Part shown: positions 31,524-41,281 of the stretch, one piece after another
Numbering within the stretch: position 1 is the first letter of the stretch
Layout of the letters: the number at the start of each line of letters is the position of its first letter
Assembly: GCA_021234155.1 (NCBI GenBank)
Contig: JAJEKV010000041.1
Location: 10,749,018 to 10,813,017 of the forward strand
Length of the DNA stretch: 64,000 nt
Direction of reading: 5' to 3'
Origin: Isoetes taiwanensis
Lineage: Eukaryota > Streptophyta > Lycopodiopsida > Isoetales > Isoetaceae
Position numbers and translations under genes: made by a program
Notes under the pieces: generated by a model
Databases searched by the model: none
What the model was told of the DNA's origin: nothing
Seen by the model: the letters and a program-made list of their open reading frames with translations, nothing else

Positions 31524-34500
31524 TGCCACGGTTCTATTGCGATAGCAATAGAACCGACATTCCTTGGATGGGGACGCCCCTTTTCGCACTTCCTATTTAT
31601 TGAGCCTCTTTTCATTTTTTCATCATCGGCGTTCTCTTGAGCTAGTTTTCTCATTCTTCTCTATCCTACCAGTTTCTTTTGGAGCTGGATTCTCTGTTCT
31701 ATTCATACTAGCTCTGCCCTACGAGTTTTTTGGAGCTCGATTCTCTATTCTATTCCTTTAGCTCTGCAAGATCTGATCTGCTTGTCATGAGAATCGTGGG
31801 TTATTGGTTTTCATCTTTGAATCCGGGGATCCCCTTTTCCCTTGTCCCCTTATCGCCTCTCTTCCTGCTGGTTTTTCCCCTTGTGCTGATCGGGCTTTGG
31901 GCTCTGCCCTCGGTGACTTCAAGCTCCAGCATGGCGAAGATTCGATGGGATGCTGGAGCCTTCTCACCTTGATTCCAGAGTCTTGTGTTCTTGGATGCTG
32001 GTGCTTTCTGATCCGAGAGTCGTGTGTTCCAAATAAACTGAGTTGTATCTTGCCAGATAAGTTGTTTATACAGATTATTTTCATCTAGGGTTTCTCTTAC
32101 TCTACCTTGTTCAACGATCTGGAGCTTTTTTGGCTTTGGGATACCATTTTTTCTTCTGTTCTGTATTAACCTCTGGATATGCTTGTGGTGCTTCTTCATT
32201 TGGATGTTGTACAGGATGGGTAGTTCTGAGCGGAAACTATTTCACCTAGCGGTTCATGGAAGTCTCACCATCATAGTAAGAGCGGCTATGCATCTGCAGG
32301 GAAGCTACTGTTTGCCGCTTTGGCCTCTTTCCTTTCTGGGCGGATAAGGATCCCGCATGATCTAGTCTTGTTTCTACATCGCTTTGCCACAGATCCACCG
32401 ATTTATTTTCTAATCAGTTAAGCATAACTTATATTGTTTCAGAAATTTGTTGTCTTATGGATTGGACGTTTTGCTCAGCTCAGTATTTAGCCTCAGATTA
32501 GCTTTTGTGTAGTTCTGGACAATTGTTTCTTGTTTTCTCCTTCGGTCTTGCCAACTGGTTTTCCATATCTCTTGTCCCCTCTGCAAACCTGGCACTCCGA
32601 TGCTAGTTGGGCAGGTGTTTTTTCCCATATCTCACCAGGATTCGATCTGGCTGTATTGTTCGGGCTCCTCTGTGACGGTTTCTTTTTGGGTTGAGTGTCT
32701 GGTTGTTTCTGATTTGAAGGTTGGATTCGTGTCTGCTGTGTTGCTTTGATTGCATGGATACTCTTTTCTATGTCAGATTGTGCTAGTTTTGTTGGATGTC
32801 AGGCATTAGGAATAGCTATATCAGAGTATCCAGTTAGCTGGTTAAGCTTATATATCTTCATGCTTGTTTTTGTACATGGGATTATCTCTACTGATCTGTT
32901 CGGATTTCTCTTGAGTTCACTTGCAAGATCGCACATGGCAAGGGTCTATTTGCTTCCGGCTGGGTTTTGATGGCAGTTCCAGGTACAACGATCCAGTTAT
33001 TGAATTTTACAGAATAAGTATACATATTATTGCCTTGGCTTGCTGGTTAGTGCGTTTGTTTGTTCTTGTGGAGACCTGAGTTCGAGCCACGTGAGTTCTG
33101 ACTAGGTATGGTTTTATTTCGTTTTCCTAATGTTGGCTATGGTTTTTGTGGAATTTTCGAGAGCCACTTAGGATGGGTCGTATGTTGGTTTCCTAATGTT
33201 GGCCCTTTGTGGATTCGTTTGAGCACAACTGAGTTGAATTTGTTTATCGTTCGGGCTAGGCTGGCCAACCGATTTTGTGGATTTTAGTCCAACCTAGGTA
33301 TATTGTTTGTTATCTCATTTCATTCGTCACCACTGTCAGTGCCAAAATTTGCATTGGGCGTGTACCATACTCACAGTTTTTTGTTTATTGTTATTAGTTT
33401 AGTTCACTATGTTGTATAATGCTCCATAGCTAGGTGGTTCGTTTTCATATTACTTAGGTACGTATCTTTCATAGATCTCCCTGAGCTAGTCTTGTGTTTT
33501 GATTGACATTGTGCTTAGTCTTTGAGTTTATTCTGGGGGTTTCTTGCTGCCATGGTGTACTTTTTATTTTGATGCCTACATTCTGATTTGGGGGTACCAC
33601 TATGTATAGTTTCTTGGGTTTTTCCAATTGTTGGACACGTGCTAGGGGATATTTTCTTTTTTCTTTTTGACATCTTGATTATTCTCTGTTTTTTGTCGAC
33701 AATCTGAGTCTACATTTTTGGCGTGTTGCGGCTGACTGTGCTTTGTAGGGTTGTTTTTTGGTTTATTGTTGATCTTATGGTTGGCACCTCTTGTGTGACC
33801 ACAGTGCACTGCTTTTGCTGATATGGCCTTGGGTCTGTTTTAATTTTGTTCACCCCGTTTCGTGTGATCATGTTCTCTCTACACATCTTACTGGTTGTTA
33901 TGCCCTTTCTGGCTTGGATGATTGCCCATCTCGCATGTTGTATGGATTCAAGAGGATCATGGTCCCGCAGGAGACTGTTCTTTCGTCTTCTCTTGTATTT
34001 GCAGAGTTGTGCATTTACTTGGAGCCGTGAACCAAAAACGTGCTGGAGAAGTGCTTTTGCTTCACTATTATTGTCTTGGGTTTAACTGCGGTTTGGATTC
34101 CTATGCATTCATTTTTGTTGAGTTCTTGGTATGTAATGTTCTACATGTATTTGGTGGGCGATATTCATGTTAGATAATTTCATATCCTCAATTCTGAAGT
34201 ATGTTTGAGGCTTATTTTGGTCGTATACAGGTAGATAATGCTTGTACTGCAAAGTTTCGTTGTGCCTTGGGCATTTTCTATGGTTTCATCTGATGCATTC
34301 TTCTTCTCTAGAAATGTATGGGCATTGATTCGTTCTAACATTGGTTTCTTATTCATTGGTTTCTTTTTGGAGACTGGTGCCACGCTGGAATATTCTGTAT
34401 AATGTTCGTGGACTTTGTTGTCTTAATAATCCTACCTCTTTATCTTCTTTTGAAGATACCTCCACCAGGCCTTGGAGAACTTTCGGGGTTTATGGTGTTG

Positions 34501-36597
34501 TATCTTGTGGTGCTTCTTTGTTTCTGATACTCCCTTATGGTTGTTCCATTCTTAGCATGGTCGAATGTCAACTGTGAATTTGGTCTAGTTGCTCATATAG
34601 GTTTCATTTCGGACCTTTTTGTTTGGTTTCATAAGTTCTTTTGACCCCTTCGTTTGCGGAGACCACAGTCATTTATCTAGTCCTTTGCTTCAGGTGGACT
34701 TTGCGTCACATGAGTGTTGATTCCTTTGTACCAATTGCCTTAGGTTTACCTTCATCTGTACCCTTGTTGTAGTTGTTTCACTCGACATCCTTTGCATTCC
34801 ATTGCTATGTTTGTCTTGTATGACAGTTGTCTGTTGCCCTAGGTTATTCCATCTTGTTGCTTGATGTCGTTATTCCCATTACTATGTTCTCGATTACTAT
34901 GTCGTTTTCCATTACTATGTTTTCTACTATATCATTTTCTATTACTATGCCATTTTCATCGCTATGTTTTTTGTCTTGTATGACAGTTGTTTGTTGCTCT
35001 AGGTTACTCCACTTTGTTGCTTGATGTTGTTATTCCTATTATTTCATACTCGATGAACTTGTTTCGTTATATTATTCTATACGCTCACCATTGCTTTTTC
35101 TGTCTCATTTATTGTTTAGCCTCGTTTGCTCATTTATTTCCATTACTTTTGTTTTTTCTAAGTACGTTAACTTCTGCTTAACCCTTTAGCTCCTTTTGCG
35201 TCGTTTTCACTTGATGTCTTTTGCGAATCTTTCCCGTGCTTAGTCCGTTTTATCACAATTGTCCTTTTGCTCTGTTACTCTGCTTCATTGCTTGATGTCC
35301 TTATTCCAGTTATTCTTTTGAACTTGTTTTTTGCATTTTGGTCCATCCACTCGCCATTGCTTCTTTATTTCATTTTGTCCTTTAGCCTGGTTTGCTCAAT
35401 TTTTTCCATAATCTCTAGTTTTTCGAGTACTTTATGCCTTTATTTTCGTTTGTTCAAGTTTGTTGGTAGGTTTGTTTTTAGGTGTTTCTTCTTTTGTCAG
35501 GCAGTTTTTGACTCCTTTTACCCTATTTTTTATGTTTTCTGTGTTGTTCGAATTGAGCTGTTATGATCTCCATTTATTTCGCTTGCGACATATGTCCCAT
35601 TAGCCTCATCTTCTGTGCATTATGTTTCATGGTTCCAGTGATCCTTGTGGACTCGTTTCTCCCTTTTCTTTATTTCACATGTTTTCAATCTGTTTTTTAG
35701 ATTCGACTTGCTCTATTCTGGGTTTGTTGCACTCCTTTTCATTTCTATATGCTCCCCATTATCAGCTGATGGCATTTTTCTATTCGGTTCGGTCTGCACT
35801 GTTCCCTTCATTTAATTCCTTTGGCTTGTTGTTCTGTTTAACTCTGGTGACATTATTACTCGATTCCTTCTTTGTCTTCTTGCTCCTTGTTTTTTGCTAG
35901 TTAAGATAGTTCGAATTATGTATCTTTATTAGTGTAGTGTTTATTTGGGGCATTAGTCTTTTTCATCGTTGCTCTGTTGATGTCTTCATGGTCGTGGCTC
36001 TGTTTCCTGTTGTTTCATAATTTTATCATCTCTTCCTGCACTGTTGCATCTTTTACGACATTGTTCCTTTAGGCCCTCCATCATTTTTTATCCATTCTGT
36101 TCTTCGGATTCGATCTACTCATTCTGCGTCTCATTGTTTCATTTTCTTTGGTTTCTCTTCCTTATTCTTACTTTGGTTGCCTCCCTGTACTCTGAAGCTC
36201 CTTCCTCGTCCATTCTCCTTGTTTGTCCCATTGCTCTTTTATCTTGTTTTCCCCTCTTATCTCTATTCTCTCCTCCGTTTCATTTCCTGTGTTCTAGCCA
36301 TCCTATGTTGTTCCATCTATTTTTTCGTGTGTTCCTTTCGCCTGACCTATTCTGCTCATCCTCCTTTGTCTGGGTTCATCCTCTCTATACCTTCAGGCTT
36401 TGTGGCCATTCCTCTTTTGCCATGTTTCCCATCAGCCTTATCTGTGCGTTCTATTTTGTTTTATTCCAGTGACCCTTGGAGTCTCTTTTCTCCCTTCCTT
36501 TTGAACACATTTCTTTTTGCTTCTTTCTTTGTTCATGTTGAGATTTGTTCCTCTTCTATCGGCCGACATATATGTTGTCATAGGACCCATCCTAGGA
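31524..36597 (-). mobile_element. Hairpin element A (5.07 kb, Helentron-like, non-coding)
   Basis: Inserted in the LINE between ACCCAA and TATGAT; LINE frame resumes after element B. Left end (plus coordinates): AATGCCA, a palindrome with 12-bp arms CGGTTCTATTGC/GCAATAGAACCG (31529-31556), then ACATTCCTTGGATGGGG. Right end: GGACCCATCCTAGGAATG, an inverted match to that last stretch. Palindrome at one end only, subterminal inverted repeats and AAT at the junctions fit Helentron/Helitron2-type elements read on the minus strand. The interior has no transposase. It is strongly pyrimidine-rich on the plus strand, with loose repeats such as GTATGACAGTTGT(C/T)TGTTGC at 34820 and 34978. The strand is assigned from the palindrome end and is an inference. 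Confidence 0.65.
33035..33088 (+). repeat. tRNA-like pol III promoter (SINE head) inside element A
   Basis: TGGCTTGCTGGTTAGTGCG resembles a tRNA A box and GAGTTCGAGCC a B box, about 45 bp apart. No cloverleaf could be completed, so this is a tRNA-derived SINE head rather than a tRNA gene. Confidence 0.4.
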
Positions 36598-37190
36598 ATG
36601 CCACGGTTCTATTGCGATAGCAATAGAACCGACATTCCTTGGATGGGGACGTCCCTTTTCGCACTTCCTATTTATTCAGCCTCTTTTCATTTTTTCATCA
36701 TCGGCGTTCTCTTGAGCTAGTTTTCTCATTCTTCTCTATCCTACCAGTTTCCCTCACCCTCCCTCCCTTGGCGGATTGTTTCTGATCATATCTGTGTTTC
36801 CTTTTTCTCATTACCCTTTTCCATTCCTTTTTCTTTCTAGTCCATTGACCATCTTTGTCTATGTTTTTATATTTTCGGGTCGTTCTGCGGCCACTATATC
36901 TTCCATGGTTTCCTTTCTATGGTTTTTTATAGTGCATATGTTCTTATTCATCGGTTTTTTCAGTGTGGCACTGTAACCGTCGGGGATTACTCATTTTTTC
37001 ATTCTTGTTGGAGTCTGTCTAATCTTCTGTGCTTTTTGGGTCACCTTGCAGCGTTCTCTTGAGCTAGTTTCTCCTTCTTCTCTATCCTATCAGTTTCCCT
37101 CACCCTCCCTCCCGTGATGGTTATTTGCATTTGACCGTGTTCGTTATTTCTTTTGCTTTTCTATGTCCTTGAAATGTGCATTCTTTGTGT

Positions 37191-37701
37191 CCTCGGCGTG
37201 GCTTTGTAGCCTCTGATGCATACTGATTAGTTTACTCCGTGTGCGTGCCAACACATGTCAAGTGACAATTTTCTGCCCGCCTCTTCCTTCTTCAGCTTGT
37301 TGTCATATCAAAGGTTTTCATATAATTTTTTGTGGGTTCGTGTTCAGTCAATGGTGTGGCTTAGTGGCCTTTTGTTCTTGTGACATCTCTCTTTTTCAAT
37401 GCCGCATTGTAGCCTTCGAAACAGTCGCATTGTAGCCTTCAAGACGGTATTTTATTTATTCATTCATGTTTTCTCTCGGTGTGGCATTGTAGCCTCTGAG
37501 TCAATCTTTATTATTCATGTTTTCTCTCGGCGTGGCGCTGTTGCCTCCGAGATCATATTTATTATTTTTTCTCGGCGTGGCGCTGTAGCCTCCGAGGCAG
37601 CACTAATCGGTTGTTTTTCCCGCGATGGTCATTCTGCGGACGGTTCCCGATTGGTCGGCTATTGTTTCTTTCTTCCTCGGCGTGGCCCTGGAGCCTCCGA
37701 G
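37191..37701 (+). repeat. Five CTCGG-GTGGC...GCC-CCGAG hairpins
   Basis: CTCGGCGTGGC-n-GTAGCCTCCGAG-type units at 37191, 37475, 37526, 37571 and 37676. Each can form a stem CTCGG/CCGAG extended by GGC/GCC. Two shorter half copies (GCATTGTAGCCTTC) occur at about 37405-37440. Confidence 0.75.
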
Positions 37702-37870
37702 TGCTATTATACTCTTGATTTTTGCACTTTGGCACAGGCTTATGCCTGAAGCTTCTAACTTTCTAACGGGTTATTCTCCTTTTTTCAAATTCCATTGTAG
37801 GTCATTTTCTGGCAGTTCTTAGCATCATCATCTCGGCGAACGCATGCTAGCGGCATTCTTCAAGAGTGTT

Positions 37871-37947
37871 GACGATTGTTTCTCATTAGGGTTTTCCTCG
37901 AAAACCCGAAAGGGCGGGGTTTTTCATCCCGATGAGAAGCAGTCGTC
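37871..37947 (+). ncRNA. Conserved three-stem fold, copy in element B
   Basis: Outer stem 37871-37886 (GACGATTGTTTCTCAT) with 37932-37947 (ATGAGAAGCAGTCGTC): 16 pairs including two G-T. Inside are hairpin GGGTTTT/AAAACCC, linker CGAAAGGG and hairpin CGGGG/TCCCG. The inner part is nearly identical in elements C2 and D, while the outer stem differs by paired changes. Whether it is transcribed is unknown. Confidence 0.6.
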
Positions 37948-38276
37948 GCATTTCCCACATTTTGTATGAACAATGCGGATTTATCATTTTTCATCTTGTA
38001 TCCCTAGTTTCTCAGGCTCTTGAGGATTGTCTAGTTTCGGAGCTTGCAGATTTTCGAGTATTTTTCAAAAATTATACCCCATTGGGGAATCAATTTGTAC
38101 TCAACGATATTTACAAAGCTCAATGAGAACACCACTTCACGGCCGACATATATGTTGTCATAGGACCCATCCTAGGAATATGATATTAATTGGGTTTTGG
38201 AAGTTTATGGTAACCAGAATTAATGTTTTTTCTAATGATGCCTGTTATCTTCTTGTTTGCAGGAAATACTCTCATC

Positions 38277-38627
38277 ATGTTCAAGAGACTGAGATGGAAA
38301 AGAGTGAATCTTCATACAAATGCCTTATGGTTAACTCAGTTTGGGGTCGAAGTACCTAATGAGCATGGAGAGGAATGCCACTGCAATTGTACCTGCACCA
38401 CCTATTTCGATGAGAAGAGATATATATTGTGCAATGCAAAGGATAAAAAAGACAAATTCAATCCTGGGAAGGCTCAGTTATGCAATTGCCCTTACTGCCT
38501 GTTCATTGTGGCCAATAAGGGTATGGGCAGAAAAGACCACTCTCAGAGGGAGCATAAGAAAAGGAGCTTCTCAAGCGGAACTGGTCACTTTGTTATTTTG
38601 GGCTATCCGGAACTTTTTATGTCTTAA
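38277..38627 (+). CDS. Cys-rich 116-aa ORF at the LINE 3' end
   Basis: ATG at 38277 (MFKRLRWKRVNLHTNALW). It contains CHCNCTC then, about 40 residues later, LCNCPYC, a pattern of eight cysteines suggesting a metal-binding knot, then a basic stretch (REHKKR). It lies after the end of ORF2 and before the LINE A-tail. I do not know the family. The other LINE in this window (60754-61143) also has a small 3' ORF but without this Cys pattern. It could be a LINE ORF3 or a captured fragment. Confidence 0.4.
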   Translation: MFKRLRWKRVNLHTNALWLTQFGVEVPNEHGEECHCNCTCTTYFDEKRYILCNAKDKKDKFNPGKAQLCNCPYCLFIVANKGMGRKDHSQREHKKRSFSSGTGHFVILGYPELFMS

Positions 38628-38789
38628 TTTTGGTTTTTTGATAGTTCTGTGCTGATCAGGGTCCTCAACCTACCCTATCCAAAAGGTTTTTCTTAAAAAA
38701 GCTCTCGAAGCTTTACCTGTAACTTTTTATTATATGGATTTTAATATACTTAAGCCTTCAATTAAAAAAAAGGATATCCTCTACATGTG

Positions 38790-39279
38790 TTTATATCCGC
38801 TGTCTAGTCAAGAGAGAAGCATTTAACAATTCCCACCTTTCCAAACCATAGAAGAACTACCCAGCCTTTACTGAATGATAAGTTTAGAAAACTTTTTATA
38901 TTGCAAGAGATTTATCGCACCGGCTAGCGCTATCGCAAATATTTCATTTCTCTTTCCTCCGAAATGAGTATTAGGAAGATGAGCAAAGCACTCCTTTGAG
39001 CAATAGGAGGATGGATATGTAATCATAATTTCGTATAGAAAGACACATGCAATTTTATATGGATCAAAGATCTAGATATTTAGCTTGAAAGTGAGCATAA
39101 TATGAAGTACCAATTCATGTGTATCAAGAAGCATTGGAACGTGAACATGGAAAATAAAAAAGGGATATCTAGCCAAGGGCTGAAAAGGAAACAATGGCTA
39201 GGGATATAGCCAAATTTAATGTTATGTGAAAAAAGAATACCTGATACTAAAAAATGATGTTTATGTCTATAACAAAAGA
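38790..39279. other. Host sequence to the right of the LINE
   Basis: About 490 bp of AT-rich DNA between the LINE target duplication and element C1. No gene, repeat or end structure recognised. Confidence 0.5.
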
Positions 39280-39650
39280 ATGGCATCGATCCGAACCATT
39301 GGATCGGTATTCTCGAATGGGCGAGCATGCATCTCTTGCATGCATTTTCTGGGCTTCTGGTTCGTTTGGAGATCGCTATTTCTTGCAGATTCTTCATCGA
39401 CTTTCATCGGCTTTTTCTCCTCTCTCAACAGTTCCCTTGACTCTCTTTTTTTGATATCAGGCAAGGGTGGGGCTTCTCCCTGCTTGGTTTGACAGTTTGG
39501 CATCTTTTTCCATGTTAGGACATGTTCTTCTCCGATCTTGTCCCTTTTTTGGCCATCTTTCAACCTTCGACCTTGATCCTGTTTTGATAAGGAAGTTCTC
39601 TTTTTGTCGGGAGCTTTTGTCTGGTTTCATGCAAGCCCTTATTCGAGAAT
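39280..39650 (-). mobile_element. Hairpin element C1 (371 bp)
   Basis: Left end: AATGGCAT, palindrome CGATCC/GGATCG (39287-39306), then TATTCTCGAATGGGCGAGC. Right end: CATGCAAGCCCTTATTCGAGAAT, an inverted match. It shares with C2 and D the segment TTTCTTGCAGA(T/G)TCTTCATCGAC and the CTCTC(A/T)(A/G)CAGT stretch. It lacks the hairpin tandem and the three-stem fold, so it is a short deletion form. It abuts C2 with a single AATG. Confidence 0.7.
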
Positions 39651-40380
39651 GTCATCGAGTCGAGCCATCGGATCGGTATTCTCGAATGGGCGAGCATGCA
39701 TCTCTTGCATGCATGCATGCATTGCATGCATTTTCTGGGCTTCTGGTTCGTTTGGGGATCGTTATTTCTTGCAGAGTCTTCATCGACTTCTCATCGTCAT
39801 TTTCTCCTCTCTCAGCAGTTCCCTTGACTCCCACCCACCCTCCCGTAATGTGTTTATTATTATAAGTGTGGTTCTTTGTCGCGTGGAACGCGTGACCATC
39901 CCCTCGCTTTTTCGAGGTTGTTTTTTGTTGCGTGGCACGTGTGATCAGCCCCTCGCTTTTCGAGGTTCTTGTTTTCTTATATTTGTGTTCTAGTTTGTTG
40001 ATGTGCAGGTACAATGGGATGCACAACTCCGTCTTCTTTAGGCTTCGTGGATTTCTTTGTGGGAGCATTTTCTTGCAGCCTTACGTTGTTTCCAAGCCCC
40101 TTGCCGAGGGCTTATCACTAGGGTTTTTCCTCGAAAACCCGAAAGGCGGGGTTTTTTAATCCCGGCGATAAGCTCTCGGCAGGTACACTTAACCGACATC
40201 TGTATAATTTTTTTGGGGTCCAGATGATATGACTGGATATTCCTTGTGTTTTTTCATTGTGGGTAGCTTGCAAATGTGCAAGTACCTACTCTCGACCATT
40301 GAAGAATTCTGCTGAGATGAATGAAAAGCTTAGCTAGGGGGAGCTTTTGTCTGTTTTCATGCGAGCCCTTATTCGAGAAT
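39651..40380 (-). mobile_element. Hairpin element C2 (730 bp)
   Basis: Same ends as C1. The left palindrome is degraded (TCGAGTCGAGCCATCGGATCGG), followed by TATTCTCGAATGGGCGAGC; the right end is CATGCGAGCCCTTATTCGAGAAT. It has a GCATGC alternating tract (39706-39732). It has two hairpin units at 39881-39917 and 39930-39965, each GCGTGG-n-CG(C/T)GTG plus CCTCG/CGAGG. It also has GATGTGCAGGTACA and the three-stem fold at 40099-40183. No ORF of note. Confidence 0.72.
40099..40183 (+). ncRNA. Conserved three-stem fold, copy in element C2
   Basis: Outer stem CCTTGCCGAGGGCTTATC with GATAAGCTCTCGGCAGG (17 pairs, one bulged T). Inner hairpins GGGTTTT/AAAACCC and CGGGG/TCCCG with linker CGAAAGG. The stem pair GAG/CTC here is GAA/TTC in element D, a compensatory change. 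Confidence 0.65.
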
Positions 40381-41243
40381 AAAAGGGTAATATTATGTTC
40401 ATCTTACAAAATTTGCATCAAAATACGTCTTGGTGACTGAAATGCATCCTTTCATGATTATGCATTTTATTCTAAAGATAATCTAAGCCAACTTTTATGC
40501 ATAAAATACATCTTTTATCAGCATCCATTTTATTCTAAAGATCGCTTTCATGCATATATTATAGGCTAATGGATTCAAAATCTCGAAATGAAGTCAGTAT
40601 TGCTCAAGACATAGAAGAAGCTAAAGGGGGAGATGTAGTCATGAGATTTAGCTTTATAATCTCTTGCTATTGAAATTTTAGGAACAGATTTGATTAATGC
40701 TAGTCCCATTCTCTATCTAGATGAACTAATAAAAGTAACTCTCTATTGATGCATGCCTCTTCTTAGTGAAGCTATGTTGGTTGTTTTGGCAGAGATAGCA
40801 ATGCTGCATCACACTACATCACAACTCTTTGTATTTATCTATTTATATGAGCTCTTTTGCCGATGTTTCTATTTTGAATCCAGTATGTCTAAGCCTTGAT
40901 ATCAAAGAGAGAGCTAAAAATAAATGTTGACCTTTATTTAAAAGCAAAAAGGCAAAAAAGATGGTGGGGTAAAAGCAAGGTAGGGTGTATAAAAAAATGA
41001 GGATACATTGTACATAAATTATGCACAAAGTACCTAATTTTTAGGCAATTATTATTAAGTAGGCGTTATAATAGTAGGGACAAAAACCCAATGTTATTGC
41101 TTACTATTTGAACTCAAACCCTCAATGTATTCTTGTATTGTCTAAACTTGAGGAACCCATGTTATTTTTTTATTATTTGTACTCAGTACTGAATTGTTCA
41201 TTAATAAAGACTGCTTCTTAAACATGTTTGTATTTTATGGCAG
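40381..41243. other. AT-rich region upstream of the FCP1-like exon
   Basis: No gene found. TTTTATTCTAAAGAT occurs twice (about 40465 and 40527) in a roughly 65-bp direct repeat. Upstream exons of the FCP1-like gene were expected here, but none could be recognised. Confidence 0.45.
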
Positions 41244-41281
41244 GTGTTAGAAAAAAACTCTTAATATTAGATGTGAACAAT

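Larger units (their letters stand above)
36598..38178 (-). mobile_element. Hairpin element B (1.58 kb), abutting element A
   Basis: Starts with the same about 150 bp as element A: palindrome 36604-36631, GACATTCCTTGGATGGGGACG, then CATCATCGGCGTTCTCTTGAG. It ends with the same 41 bp (GGCCGACATATATGTTGTCA to CCTAGGAAT). Between them the sequence is unrelated to A. It holds five copies of a CTCGG...CCGAG hairpin (37191-37701) and the three-stem fold at 37871-37947. A and B meet with a single AATG, as if one was inserted exactly at the other's end. Confidence 0.7.
23802..38789 (+). mobile_element. LINE with 17-bp target duplication, heavily nested
   Basis: GATATCCTCTACATGTG occurs at 23802-23818 and 38773-38789 and brackets the LINE (23819-38772). 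The LINE ends in a short A-tail (TTAAAAAAAAG). Without later insertions it is about 8.0 kb: an extra ORF, ORF1 with a DUF4283-like domain, ORF2 with endonuclease and reverse transcriptase, and a Cys-rich ORF. Three insertions broke ORF2 later: a solo LTR (27500-28069), a 759-bp insertion with a gene fragment (30104-30862), and two tandem hairpin elements (31524-38178). At each site the flanking LINE frame rejoins. The intact 17-bp repeat shows the LINE integrated as one full-length event. Confidence 0.92.

Noticed and set aside
33030-33100. A tRNA gene
   Set aside because: Box-like sequences are present but acceptor and anticodon stems do not pair. Kept only as a possible SINE head.
33791-36620. 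Many Phe/Leu/Ser-rich ORFs that look like membrane proteins
   Set aside because: They follow from the T/C-rich strand of hairpin element A. No family motif, no codon structure, and frames overlap.
37877-37940. Rho-independent terminator or rRNA piece
   Set aside because: The hairpin plus T-run resembles one, but this is plant nuclear DNA and the unit is a multi-stem fold repeated in related elements.
39690-39740. CRISPR-like array from repeated GCATGC
   Set aside because: Simple alternating repeat without spacers, in a eukaryotic sequence.
40300-40350. Hammerhead ribozyme near CTGCTGAGATGAATGA
   Set aside because: The core would need CTGATGA and GAAA with three stems. CTGAGATGA has two extra bases and the stems do not close.
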